Origin: an uncultured Myxococcaceae bacterium
GTDB taxonomy: Bacteria > Myxococcota_A > Polyangia > Polyangiales > Ga0077539
Assembly (NCBI GenBank): GCA_945952225.1
Contig: CAMFHP010000080.1
Span: forward strand, 1 to 39,746
Direction of reading: 5' to 3'
Length of the DNA: 39,746 bases
Position numbers and translations under genes: made by a program
Shown: positions 25,601-32,796 of the stretch, in pieces
How positions within the stretch are numbered: position 1 is the first letter of the stretch
Layout: each line of letters opens with the position of its first letter
Notes under the pieces: model-generated
Seen by the model: only the letters and a program-made list of their open reading frames with translations
Told to the model about the DNA's origin: nothing
Databases searched by the model: none

Positions 25601-26093
25601 GGTGGGATCGCCGAACCCCGACCGCGCGTTCCGTCTGCCGGGACGCTTCTGGCCGCTGGTGCAGGGCGCATCGCCCGCGCACCTTCTCGCGATGGTTCCA
25701 CGCAGGACCGACGGCCTCGCGTGCTCGCCGATGTACTACACGGCCACGGGCGGCGCGTGGTCGGTGCCCGCGGTGAGCGGCGCGCGTCTCTCGACCTACG
25801 CGCAGCGCGTGACGATCTTCGACAGCCCCGCGTGGGTGACCTCGGACACGGGTGCTCCTCCGGCGCCCGACTGCGTGAACACGTACGGATCTGTTCCGTG
25901 GACGCACGTGGCGTGCTGCACCACCTGCCCGACCTTCGGCGGCGCGCTGAGCACCACGCCGCGCCCGATGGCGAACTACCTCGCGACGGCCGACGAGTAC
26001 GGCAACGTGATCTCCGCGCGCTGCGGCAGCGGCCGCGCGCTCTCCACCGGCGGCTACTACGTGCTCAACACCATGGAGTACTACGTGCGGTGA
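22632..26093 (+). CDS. Giant Cys-rich repeat lipoprotein with fibrinogen-like C-terminal domain
   Basis: A 1153-aa predicted surface lipoprotein. The signal peptide ends in LFSAC (Cys24), followed by an Asp/Thr/Val-rich spacer to about 70. Then come about 19 Cys-rich units to residue about 915: 16 follow CPxGQxxCxGxCVxLxxDxxNCGxCGxxCxxGQVCxxGxC and the last three are divergent. Residues about 919-1153 resemble a fibrinogen-related domain: SCAELHAARPELPTGLYPLDP, an MCEM motif, GGGWTLVQR, and a Cys pair in the segment VACCTTCPTFGG. Fibrinogen-like domains bind sugars or acetylated ligands in other organisms. ATG 22632 has GGAGG 9 bases upstream; the TTG one codon before is less likely. The protein is expected to form a long disulphide-stiffened stalk presenting the C-terminal domain, perhaps for prey or matrix contact. 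Confidence 0.88.
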   Translation: MRRPWERVAHVCAYLVTATLFSACGGGEPPGGTVPDATVDTGVDVAPDVALDTARDTVPTADQSTPTDAASCPGGDTLCDGRCVDVSADARHCGACGRACAVGQVCAMGACALRCPDGQTACDGRCVTLTTDTAHCGMCGRACPDGQVCAMGTCGQSCPSPFQRCTEGASVRCADVQNDRRACGACGTACAAGQVCEMGRCVLQCPAGLMACGDRCVDASNDRANCGACGRACADGQACIAGACGTLCPTSQALCGGACVSLMTDSTNCGVCRRECPAGQMCSGGTCTTACTFPFTLCPGASGASVCTDLRNDRRNCARCGYACPDGQVCELGMCTLLCPTGQTACGPRCVDVQSDSSNCGSCGTVCPDGLTCRSGSCSLVCAAPLTRCTSGAESFCTSTAIDRQNCGRCGYACPSGQACVDGVCALSCPPSQAVCGSSCVTLTSDRANCGACGNACPAGQVCVMGACAGSCPSGQTLCGSTCVTLASDNGHCGACGRACASGQVCASGTCVSTCPAGQSVCGSSCVTLASDRENCGRCANSCPTGQVCTAGACELQCPSGQSACAGTCVTLATDRSNCGACGTACASGQVCVAGVCTSSCPAGQTSCGGMCVTLATDRSNCGACGTTCASGQVCSGARCQASCLAGQTLCGSTCATVASDVANCGACGNACEAGQSCVAGRCTLTCPSGQTACRGVCVTLSRDASNCGACGVSCAAGQVCTAGACVVSCGAGLTNCGGTCRDTRVDLANCGACGVSCAAGQVCSAGVCTSACASPQVACGTTGCTTLASDPSNCGACRNVCATRANARATCGAGACGYECFAGFADCNGSASDGCEVDLRASPASCGACGRSCSIANATAGCAGGACVVASCNAGFADCDGSAATGCETATRSDATNCGACGTVCAGYLCASGACTYARSCAELHAARPELPTGLYPLDPDGTGPLGPVTTMCEMSILGGGWTLVQRTVYDWEDSRQLQSNYANWYGTAVGSPNPDRAFRLPGRFWPLVQGASPAHLLAMVPRRTDGLACSPMYYTATGGAWSVPAVSGARLSTYAQRVTIFDSPAWVTSDTGAPPAPDCVNTYGSVPWTHVACCTTCPTFGGALSTTPRPMANYLATADEYGNVISARCGSGRALSTGGYYVLNTMEYYVR
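22840..25380 (+). repeat. Protein-coding tandem repeat (Cys-rich units of about 40 codons)
   Basis: About 19 tandem units of roughly 110-140 bases encode the Cys-rich stalk. Neighbouring units around 24310-24540 are nearly identical at DNA level (the stretch encoding TLATDRSNCGACGT occurs twice with minimal change), showing recent duplication or gene conversion there. Other units differ more. The number of units is likely to vary between strains. Confidence 0.75.
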
Positions 26094-26102
26094 CGGGTGC
26101 AT

Positions 26103-26114
26103 GGGCGCGCGCCC
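26103..26114. terminator. Perfect 12-bp palindrome after the Cys-rich lipoprotein
   Basis: GGGCGCGCGCCC lies 9 bases after the stop codon at 26093 and directly before the 22-bp repeat array. It could start a hairpin terminator but has no loop of its own and no U-tract; the role is uncertain. Confidence 0.25.
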
Positions 26115-26117
26115 TGT

Positions 26118-26403
26118 GATGGAGGGGCGCGCGCCATGCGATGGCGGGGTGCGCGCCATGCGATGGAGGGGTGCGCGCGTAGCGATGGAGGGGTGCGCGC
26201 GTAGCGATGGAGGGATGCGCGCGTAGTGATGGAGGGGTGCGCGCGTAGCGATGGAGGGATGCGCGCCATGGGATGGAGGGATGCGCGCGTAGTGATGGAG
26301 GGGTGCGCGCGTAGCGATGGAGGGATGCGCGCCATGGGATGGAGGGATGCGCGCGTAGCGATGGAGGGATGCGCGCGTAGCGATGGAGGGATGCGCGCCA
26401 TGC
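26118..26403. repeat. Minisatellite: 13 tandem 22-bp units between convergent genes
   Basis: Thirteen head-to-tail 22-bp units fill most of the 361-base gap between the Cys-rich lipoprotein and the HipA gene. The core is GATGGAGGGRTGCGCGC (R = A or G; unit 2 has GATGGCGGG, unit 1 GGGGCGCGCGC), followed by a variable 5-base end of GTAGC, GTAGT, CATGG or CATGC. Units 5-7 (26206-26271) and 8-10 (26272-26337) are an exact 66-bp duplication, so the array grew by both single-unit and triple-unit steps. There are no spacers, so it is not CRISPR. The period is not a multiple of 3. The short open frames across it are by-products, although three units give a 22-residue repeat. No other function is visible between 26094 and 26454. 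Confidence 0.92.
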
Positions 26404-26454
26404 GTGGTGGCTTGACGGCGAGATGGAGTGACCGCCGCGCGCTGGGATGTGAAC

Positions 26455-27675
26455 TCAGAGCTTCGAGAGGGGGAGCGAAGCGATGTGCTCGGAGACTGCG
26501 CTGCGGAGCGGCGCCGCCACGTCGTCGCGCGTCGACTTCCACGCCTCCAACGCGCGGGCGACGAACGCGCGAGCGTCCGCGACGACGGGAACGTCGAGGC
26601 CGCGGTCGCGGAGAAAGCGCTCCATGCGCTCGAGATGGTTCCACGTCACCGCGGCGGGCACCTTCTCGCCGACGAGCTTGAGCGCGAGGCGCCGCTCGAT
26701 CGTGGGGTACATCATCACGAAGACGAGGTCGTACGCGGGGCTGAGGCGAGCGCGGCGAGCGTCGGGGTACACCAGCGACCAGTTCTTGCGGTGCGCGTCG
26801 ACGTTGCCCGAGAGCACCATGAACACGAGGCGACGAACGTACTCCCGCAGGTCGTCGAGACCGCAGAGCGTGCCCACGACGCGGCCGATGCCTTCGTAGG
26901 TCGCGTGGCCGTATTTCTCCGCGGGGAGGAGGCCGTTGACCTGCGCGAAATCTTCCTGGTGAACGCGCCTCCCGTCGGGCAGACGGTCGTACCGTTCGAT
27001 CGCGAAGACCCGCTCGCCAAGGTCGAGGAGGCGCGGGTCGAGCCCCACGATCGAGCGCGCCTCGATGAGCTCATGAACGGGCACATCGAGTCCCGACCGC
27101 TTCGCCCAGCGCATCACGGCGAACTCGTTCTCCGGGAGCGCGGGATAGTCGGGCGAGCCGAACTTGAGGATCCACCGTCCGCCCTCGCGCGTGAACGGGA
27201 GCGTGAAGCGCGCCTCCGGGTCGCGCACCGCGGACATCTTGAACTGCACGCCGGCGAGGGAGAAGCGCCATCCCTCCACCGCGTCTGCGGGCGATCGGGC
27301 GGGCTCGTCGAAGACCCTTCTCTCAGACACCGCGTGTGACTCGCGCGCGCCCGGACGCACCACCACCGCCCCCGGCAGGTCGACCCCGATGCGGGCGAGG
27401 AGCGCGAGCGGGCCCTGGTCGGGCGTCTGCGCCTCGATGATCTCTTTCAGGGCTCCCTCGGGCATCAGGTTGGCGAAGAAGGCGGGGAGCTGGCCTGCGA
27501 GCTTCGACTGTCGAAACTGCTGCCGCTCACGGCGGTCCTCGAACATCTGCCCCAGCACGGGCCGCGCGCGCTCGGTGAAGTACCCCTCGTCGAGGGTGAA
27601 CGAGACGACCCTCGTCGAGGGCTCCTGCGCGAGCGTGCCGACGCGTCGGTCGTGCAGAAACACGTCGAGCGTCAC
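26455..27675 (-). CDS. HipA-family Ser/Thr kinase
   Basis: A 406-aa protein with the HipA kinase fold. Visible are an N-terminal subdomain with the GQLPAFFANLMPEG pattern (61-74), SLAGVQFKMS (139-148, the nucleotide-binding/activation loop region), NEFAVMRWA (183-191), ERYDR and RVHQEDFAQVNG (227-248), the catalytic motif SGNVDAHRKN with Asp293, and LSPAYDL with metal-binding Asp316. The key kinase residues are intact. In E. coli, HipA phosphorylates GltX and is neutralised by the DNA-binding HipB encoded just upstream. No HipB-like HTH gene is present here; the upstream gene is DUF262. GTG 27675 overlaps its stop (GTGA), with GGAGGAG about 8 bases before the start. It is probably a toxin or regulatory kinase tied to the DUF262 protein. 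Confidence 0.9.
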   Translation of the reverse strand: MTLDVFLHDRRVGTLAQEPSTRVVSFTLDEGYFTERARPVLGQMFEDRRERQQFRQSKLAGQLPAFFANLMPEGALKEIIEAQTPDQGPLALLARIGVDLPGAVVVRPGARESHAVSERRVFDEPARSPADAVEGWRFSLAGVQFKMSAVRDPEARFTLPFTREGGRWILKFGSPDYPALPENEFAVMRWAKRSGLDVPVHELIEARSIVGLDPRLLDLGERVFAIERYDRLPDGRRVHQEDFAQVNGLLPAEKYGHATYEGIGRVVGTLCGLDDLREYVRRLVFMVLSGNVDAHRKNWSLVYPDARRARLSPAYDLVFVMMYPTIERRLALKLVGEKVPAAVTWNHLERMERFLRDRGLDVPVVADARAFVARALEAWKSTRDDVAAPLRSAVSEHIASLPLSKL

Positions 27676-29267
27676 GCGCTCTCCTCCATGAGGCAGACGT
27701 CGAGCGGGGGGCGGTCGTGGTCGCCGAGGTCGAAGCCCAGATGCTCGACGAGAAAGGTGTGAACGTGTGCTGCGAGTCGGGCCCGACGGAGCCGCGTGAA
27801 GGTCGCCAGGTCGCCGCGCACGAAGGCCTCCCACGCGTCGCGCTCGATGCCGTGCGTCGCGTGCCGCGCGGCGTCCCACGGCACCTCGCGCAGCTCCTCG
27901 ATGGGCACCTTCGGGTGGAGGAGCGCGTGCGCGAGGGTGCGCTCGGCGCCGGTCCCGTCGTCGAGGAGCCATGGGACCTCGTGCGTGCCGCCGTTACCGC
28001 CGTGCGAAAGGATCGAGGCGGGCTCGACGCGACCGCCTTGATCTTCGGTGGTGAGCGCCACCGGGCCCAACGCGTAGAGGGCGAGGGTCTCGATGCGGGC
28101 GCGCGCGGTGCCGCGTCGAAAGGGGCCCAGGCCGCTGCGGTAACGCTCCTCGGGCACGGGCGGCACGAGGCGGAGGAGGTTCTGCACGGACTGGTGCTCG
28201 TCTGCGGTGATGGCCTTCCAGCGGTGGCCGTCGACGGCGTTGTTGGTCTCGAGGTTGCCGGTGAGCGTCGCGCGCCAGAACCAGCGGACCAGCAGCTCGA
28301 GGTTGCGCGCGTGCGGCGTCGGATGGAAGGAGAAGAAGCGCGCGAGCGTGGGCAGCGCGCCGTCGTACGGGAGCCAGTCCGCGTGAGGCACGTCGGCCTC
28401 CGCGGAGAGGAACTCCACGGCCCGCGCGAGCGAGCTCTCGACGTCGCGAAACAGCTTCGCGGGCTCCTCGACGAGGTCGCGAAGGTTCTCCGGCAGCGCC
28501 CCGGGAGCGCGTCCCAGGAGCGCGACGGTGCTGCGCTCGACGATGTGCAGCCCGGGTCTGCCGAAGCCGAGCCGCGCGAGGGATGTGTCGACACGCTCGA
28601 GGGGCTTCATCCCCGAGGCGTCCATGTGGAGCGCGTCGAAGACCTCCTGGCGGGTGAGGGCCCTCCCGCGGCGGTTGATGCGCGCGAAGATCTCCACCGG
28701 CACGCGATCGTCCTCTTCGAACGGCACGACGTAGGCGGGCAGCGAGTACTCCCGCAGCGCGGCCGTCATCGCATCGGCCCGATCGTTGAGCTCATCGCGC
28801 AGCGCCGCGCGACGCAGCCAGGCGTTCAACGTCTTCGCAGACGAGAGCAGATGCGTCGGCACCCACGCGGGCGGCGGCGAGCGCTTGCGCGGACCGAGCA
28901 CGAACGCGTTGCTCTCGAGGTCGAAGTAGATCGGTCGGCGCGCTCCGGTGAAGTCGCCGAGCAACGACATCGCGAGCGTCGAGAGGCGCTGCTGTCCGTC
29001 GACGACCCAGAGGGCTTCGTCTTGTCCTTCGACCGGCGCCTCGTAATCTCCCAGCTTGAGCGTGCCCGCGGGAGCTCGCCCCTTCGCGAGCAGAAGCGTA
29101 CCGATCGGGTAGGCCTTCGCGATGCTGTCGAACAGCTGGAGCCGGTCGTCGTCGTTCCAGACGAACCCGCGCTGAAAGAGCGGCACGCGCACGCGCCCCG
29201 CGCTCACCTCCTTCAGCAGCTGGGCGATGCTGAAGAGCTCGGTCTTGAAGGCAGTTCCCGCGACCAT
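27672..29267 (-). CDS. DUF262-domain protein (ParB/GmrS-like nuclease superfamily)
   Basis: A 531-aa cytoplasmic protein. The N-terminal half is DUF262: VPLFQRGFVWNDDDRLQLFDS (from about residue 28), PIGTLLLAK, the VVDGQQRLST motif (88-97) and an INRRGRALTRQEVFDAL segment (about 195-210). DUF262 is related to the ParB/Srx NTP-binding and nuclease fold and occurs in GmrS and other phage-defence or modification-dependent enzymes. The C-terminal 300 residues are helical with no HNH motif (DUF1524) that I can see, so it is not a complete GmrSD. ATG 29267 is the start giving the normal DUF262 N-terminus; upstream in-frame codons run into the divergent P450 region. It is the first gene of a coupled pair with HipA. 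Confidence 0.87.
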   Translation of the reverse strand: MVAGTAFKTELFSIAQLLKEVSAGRVRVPLFQRGFVWNDDDRLQLFDSIAKAYPIGTLLLAKGRAPAGTLKLGDYEAPVEGQDEALWVVDGQQRLSTLAMSLLGDFTGARRPIYFDLESNAFVLGPRKRSPPPAWVPTHLLSSAKTLNAWLRRAALRDELNDRADAMTAALREYSLPAYVVPFEEDDRVPVEIFARINRRGRALTRQEVFDALHMDASGMKPLERVDTSLARLGFGRPGLHIVERSTVALLGRAPGALPENLRDLVEEPAKLFRDVESSLARAVEFLSAEADVPHADWLPYDGALPTLARFFSFHPTPHARNLELLVRWFWRATLTGNLETNNAVDGHRWKAITADEHQSVQNLLRLVPPVPEERYRSGLGPFRRGTARARIETLALYALGPVALTTEDQGGRVEPASILSHGGNGGTHEVPWLLDDGTGAERTLAHALLHPKVPIEELREVPWDAARHATHGIERDAWEAFVRGDLATFTRLRRARLAAHVHTFLVEHLGFDLGDHDRPPLDVCLMEESA

Positions 29268-29415
29268 GATCCGCCGCCCTATCACGCGCGTTCGTGAGGG
29301 GTCAACGAGGGGGGCGTGGCCTTGCGGAGCGTCCTCCCGCTTCCGCGCGACCCCGCCCGCGACCCGCTCTGATACGTTGCGCCGCATCGTCGCGCTCCAC
29401 GCGCGCATCCCCACG

Positions 29416-30753
29416 ATGGCACCCAGCACACCCCTCCCGCCGGGCCCGCGGCTCGGACTCTCCCGCATCCTCCACGCCCGCGATCCCCTCTTCGATGTCG
29501 CCGCGCTCGCGCAGCAGTACGGCGACCCGATGACGCTCCCCATGATCGGCGCCAGCCCGATGGTGCTCACCTGGGAGCCCGCCGGCGTCGAGGCCATCTT
29601 CAAGGAAGACCCCGACACCTTCGTGCCCGCGCTCCCCGAGGGCGCGGCCGTCATCGCGGGCGAGGCCTCGGTGTTCATGACCGCGGGCGAGCGCCACAAG
29701 CGCGTGCGCAAGATGCTCATGCCGTCGTTCCACGGCGAGCGCATGCGCGCCTACGGAACCCTCATGCGCGACGCCGCCCTGCGCACCGCCGCCGCGTGGG
29801 AGGTGGGCAGACCGTTTCGCTTCCTCGACGCCACGCAGGCCGTGACGCTCGACGTGATCATCGAGGCCATCTTCGGCGTGAGCGACACCGAGCGCATGCG
29901 TCGCTTCCACGCGCAGATCGTCGCGGCCATCGCGTCGTTCAACCCGCTGGTGATGGTCTTCGCGGCGCTGCGCCACGACTTCATGGGCCTCGGCCCGTGG
30001 GCGCGCTTTCGCCGCGACTACGACGCCATCCGCGCGATGGTCTTCGAGGAGATCGCCGCGCGTCGCGCCGACTCCGCGGGGCGCACCGACGTGCTCAGCA
30101 TGCTCGTGGCCGCGCGCGACGAGCAGGGCGAAGGCTTCGCCGACCAGGAGATGTTCGAGCAGCTCTTCACCCTCGTGCTCGCGGGCCACGAGACGGGCGC
30201 GGCCTCCATCGCGTGGGCCTGCGACCTCGTGCACCGCCACCCCGCGGTGCTCGCCCGACTGCGCGACGAGCTCGGCCCGCTCGGCCCCGAACTCGACCCC
30301 GCGGTGGTCACGCGCCTGCCCTTTCTCGAAGCCGTCTGCCTGGAGACGCTGCGGCTCTATCCGCCCATCGCGATCGCCACCCGCAAGCTGCGTCGCCCCT
30401 TCACGCTGCGCGGCCACGCGCTGCCTGCGGGCACCACGCTCGGCGCCCTCGCGATGCTCGCGCATCGACGCCCCGAGGTGTTTCCCGAGCCCGATGTGTT
30501 TCGGCCCGAGCGCTTCGTCGGGCGCACGTACTCACCCTTCGAGTACTTTCCCTTCGGCGGCGGCAACCGCCGCTGCGTGGGGGCCGCGTTCGCGCTCTAC
30601 GAGATGAAGATGCTGCTCGCGACGATGCTCGCGCACCACCGCCTCGAGCTGCGCGAGGACACCCCTCCGCGCAACGTCGTGCGCGCGGCGACCTTCGGGC
30701 CCGAAGGGGGCGTTCCGGTCGTGCTGACGTCGCGGGTGTTCGCGCCCTCGTGA
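29416..30753 (+). CDS. Cytochrome P450
   Basis: A 445-aa haem-thiolate monooxygenase of normal bacterial length. Hallmarks are the I-helix oxygen-activation motif AGHET (256-260), the K-helix ETLR (310-313), the PERF region and the haem-binding loop FPFGGGNRRCVG (378-389) with the proximal Cys387. The start MAPSTPLPPGPRLG carries the Pro-rich motif common before the catalytic domain; there is no membrane anchor, so it is soluble. The substrate is unknown, though the AGHET form and overall length resemble CYP110/CYP102-like families. No ferredoxin, reductase or biosynthetic cluster is adjacent, so redox partners must come from elsewhere. It is divergent from the DUF262-HipA operon over 148 bases. 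Confidence 0.95.
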   Translation: MAPSTPLPPGPRLGLSRILHARDPLFDVAALAQQYGDPMTLPMIGASPMVLTWEPAGVEAIFKEDPDTFVPALPEGAAVIAGEASVFMTAGERHKRVRKMLMPSFHGERMRAYGTLMRDAALRTAAAWEVGRPFRFLDATQAVTLDVIIEAIFGVSDTERMRRFHAQIVAAIASFNPLVMVFAALRHDFMGLGPWARFRRDYDAIRAMVFEEIAARRADSAGRTDVLSMLVAARDEQGEGFADQEMFEQLFTLVLAGHETGAASIAWACDLVHRHPAVLARLRDELGPLGPELDPAVVTRLPFLEAVCLETLRLYPPIAIATRKLRRPFTLRGHALPAGTTLGALAMLAHRRPEVFPEPDVFRPERFVGRTYSPFEYFPFGGGNRRCVGAAFALYEMKMLLATMLAHHRLELREDTPPRNVVRAATFGPEGGVPVVLTSRVFAPS

Positions 30754-30907
30754 GCGTCGAGCACAACTGGGGAGCTCGCGGTGTCGATCGTCGCGGGACC
30801 TCGGCGAAATTCGCACGCGGGGATTCAAGCTCCGCAGAGGCGGCGCCGATCTGCGCCCCGTGAGCGCGGGGGAGCAGCTTCACCACCCCTTCGCTCGGAG
30901 TCATTCC

Positions 30908-31786
30908 ATGAGCGAACTCGCCGCACGGCCCTCGCGGGCCCCTGAAGCGCCCACGCGCAAGCACTCCACCCGCCAGGCCACGCGCGCCGCTGCGCGCCGT
31001 CGGAGCGCTCCGCTCTCCACGGGATGCGCCGCCGTGCTGGCGCGCTGCACGCGTCCATTGGCGGACGACGCCCGTGCGTTCTTCTCGACGGCCCTCTCAG
31101 ACGCCGTCGCCGCGCGCGAGGGTGCGCGTTTCGCCTGTCGCCGGATCGTCTCGGAATGGCTCCGGGTGTCTGCGATGCTCGTGCGGCCCGTGCTCGACGA
31201 GAAGGTCACGGGCTACGGCCCCGCGCGCTTCCGCTATGCCGCCGAACTCGCCGTGTCGCTCGCTGCGATGCTCGAACCCGGCGCCGCACCGACCGTCCAC
31301 ACCACGGTGTCGTCGGCCCCTTCCGTCGACGTCGACACGCTCAAGCGCACGGTCGCGCAGGCGCTCCGCAACCTCGGCATCGAGGCGCGCGCGGGCCTCC
31401 ACCCGAACGCCTCCGGCGACAAGGTCTCCCACTCGTTCGATGAGCTCGCGGCGGCGGTGCGGCGCGCGCAGGCCACCGTGCCGGCCTCGGTGCTCACCGA
31501 CGCGGGCATCACGGCCTCCGTGCTCGACGCGCTCGATGACGCCTCCGACGCGGCGATCACCTCGCACACCTCGTCGCTCGAAGCGCGCGCCGTCCGTCGC
31601 AGCACCTCGCGTCGCGAGCAGGCCCTCGGCGGAAGACTCCTTCACGAGCTGAAGCTCCTGCGCGCGGCGGCTCGCGCGGCACATCCCGGCGATGCGTCCG
31701 TGCCCGTGGTGAAGGCCGTCGCCCGTTCGCGTCGCGCGAAGCCCGCCGCGAAGCCCGCGCCCGTCGATCCCGCCGCGCCGCGCTGA
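30908..31786 (+). CDS. Hypothetical Ala-rich protein
   Basis: A 292-aa protein I do not recognise. The first 35 residues are Arg/Ala-rich, the middle is largely helical (for example RFRYAAELAVSLAAML), and the C-terminus is a basic Lys/Pro/Ala tail (about the last 30 residues, with RRAKPAAKPAP). Such tails occur on nucleic-acid-binding proteins, but no DNA-binding fold is visible. There is no signal peptide or membrane segment. ATG 30908 is supported by GGAG 7 bases upstream; the longer frame from 30860 crosses that site. It ends 47 bases from a convergent lipoprotein gene and has no obvious partner. Confidence 0.7.
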   Translation: MSELAARPSRAPEAPTRKHSTRQATRAAARRRSAPLSTGCAAVLARCTRPLADDARAFFSTALSDAVAAREGARFACRRIVSEWLRVSAMLVRPVLDEKVTGYGPARFRYAAELAVSLAAMLEPGAAPTVHTTVSSAPSVDVDTLKRTVAQALRNLGIEARAGLHPNASGDKVSHSFDELAAAVRRAQATVPASVLTDAGITASVLDALDDASDAAITSHTSSLEARAVRRSTSRREQALGGRLLHELKLLRAAARAAHPGDASVPVVKAVARSRRAKPAAKPAPVDPAAPR

Positions 31787-31833
31787 CCTTCGCGCCACGC
31801 ACCCCCCCAACGTTCGCTGCACGCGCGCGACGC

Positions 31834-32796
31834 TCACCGCACGCGATACGCCCCCACGTCGACGCCGCCGCGCTCGTCGCGCAGCACGACCCACACGCGC
31901 ACCTCGCCGTCGCCCGCGTCGCGGTGGAGCACGTTCACCGTCGCCGTGCCCGTTCCGTCGGGCGTGGTGCGGTCGCGTTCGAACCAGCCGCGGTCGGTGT
32001 ACCAGGCGATCTCCAGCGACTCGGTGCGCTCGTCGAGTGCGCGCGTCTCGGGGTTCACGCGCACGTAGCGCTCCACGGAGTCCGCGTTCCACAGCGCGAG
32101 GATCGGCACGTCGCGCGGTCCGCCGACCTCCGTCGCGCTCCCGGCGGCGGCGTCGCGTGCGAGCGCGCGGGTGTCGTTGTCGACCACCGCGAACACCCCG
32201 GCCAGCGCGGGGTTCACGTTGTTGCGGTAGCGCCGCGCGTAGTCGACCGCCGTCGCGCCGGGCACGTCGGGCGGCTGGCATCGCACGCGGTAGCGCGCGA
32301 ACAGCGTCTCGTGCGCGTCGCCCACCGCGAGGTCGAGACGCACCGGAAGCTGCCATCCGCCCGTGATGTCTGCGTCGGGCGAGCGCACGCGCTCGGCGCC
32401 CTGTCCGACCGAGGGCGTCTGCGGGCCGATGCGCATGCACGCGTCCGACGGAACGGTCACCGTCACCGTCGTGCTGCGCTCCATCGTGAGCATCGCGAGC
32501 GCGCCCGCGTCGTCGAGGCAGCGCGGTGACACCGTGGCCGACTCCGTGGTGGCGCGCGGGGTCTCGCACGCGATCCAGTCGATCTGCGCGTCGTTGCCCA
32601 CACCCGCGGGCGTCGCCACCGTCGCCGTGAGCGTCACCGTCTCGCCGGGACGCGCCTCCGCAGGCGTTCCGCGCACGGCCACCACGCGCGGTGCGGTGAT
32701 GCGTGAGGCGTGCACCGTGAGGTCGGGCGCGCACGCGAGGGCCGTCGTGACGAGCGCCGCGAGCGCGCGGAGGTGTGAAGCGTACGCGGGGCTCAC
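31834..32796 (-). CDS. Lipoprotein, last gene of the TonB/PstS-like cluster
   Basis: A 320-aa predicted lipoprotein. The signal peptide is followed by lipobox ALAC (Cys22). Residues about 30-90 form an Ig-like beta region (RPGETVTLTATVATPAG, typical of bacterial Ig-like domains). A second beta-rich region ends with GGVDVGAYRVR. There is one Cys pair candidate in the first half (WIACETP, RCLDDAG). The family is not recognised. GTG 32796 overlaps the stop of the TonB-dependent receptor gene (GTGA), so it is made with the receptor and may be its surface lipoprotein partner, as SusD-like or HmuY-like lipoproteins are for other receptors. No sequence similarity to those is evident. Confidence 0.75.
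   Translation of the reverse strand: MSPAYASHLRALAALVTTALACAPDLTVHASRITAPRVVAVRGTPAEARPGETVTLTATVATPAGVGNDAQIDWIACETPRATTESATVSPRCLDDAGALAMLTMERSTTVTVTVPSDACMRIGPQTPSVGQGAERVRSPDADITGGWQLPVRLDLAVGDAHETLFARYRVRCQPPDVPGATAVDYARRYRNNVNPALAGVFAVVDNDTRALARDAAAGSATEVGGPRDVPILALWNADSVERYVRVNPETRALDERTESLEIAWYTDRGWFERDRTTPDGTGTATVNVLHRDAGDGEVRVWVVLRDERGGVDVGAYRVR

Noticed and set aside
22539-26159. 1206-codon open frame on the minus strand opposite the Cys-rich lipoprotein
   Set aside because: It is rich in Arg, Ala and His and has no domain; it is the mirror of a GC3-rich coding frame with few stop codons. The plus-strand protein has a signal peptide, repeats and a fibrinogen-like domain.
26118-26403. 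CRISPR array
   Set aside because: The 22-bp units are directly adjacent with no unique spacers, and no cas genes are nearby.
26081-26644. Repeat protein encoded by the 22-bp array on the minus strand
   Set aside because: The frame is open only because three 22-bp units give a 66-bp in-frame period. It has no ribosome-binding site and runs into the HipA gene in a wrong frame.
75-29267. A single continuous defence island
   Set aside because: The three conflict-like modules are separated by ordinary genes (kbl, pyrH, porins, lipoproteins), so the window does not show a compact island; each module is judged on its own.
29268-29415. HipB-type operator (TATCC-N8-GGATA) upstream of the DUF262-HipA pair
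   Set aside because: No such inverted repeat is visible in the divergent intergenic region.
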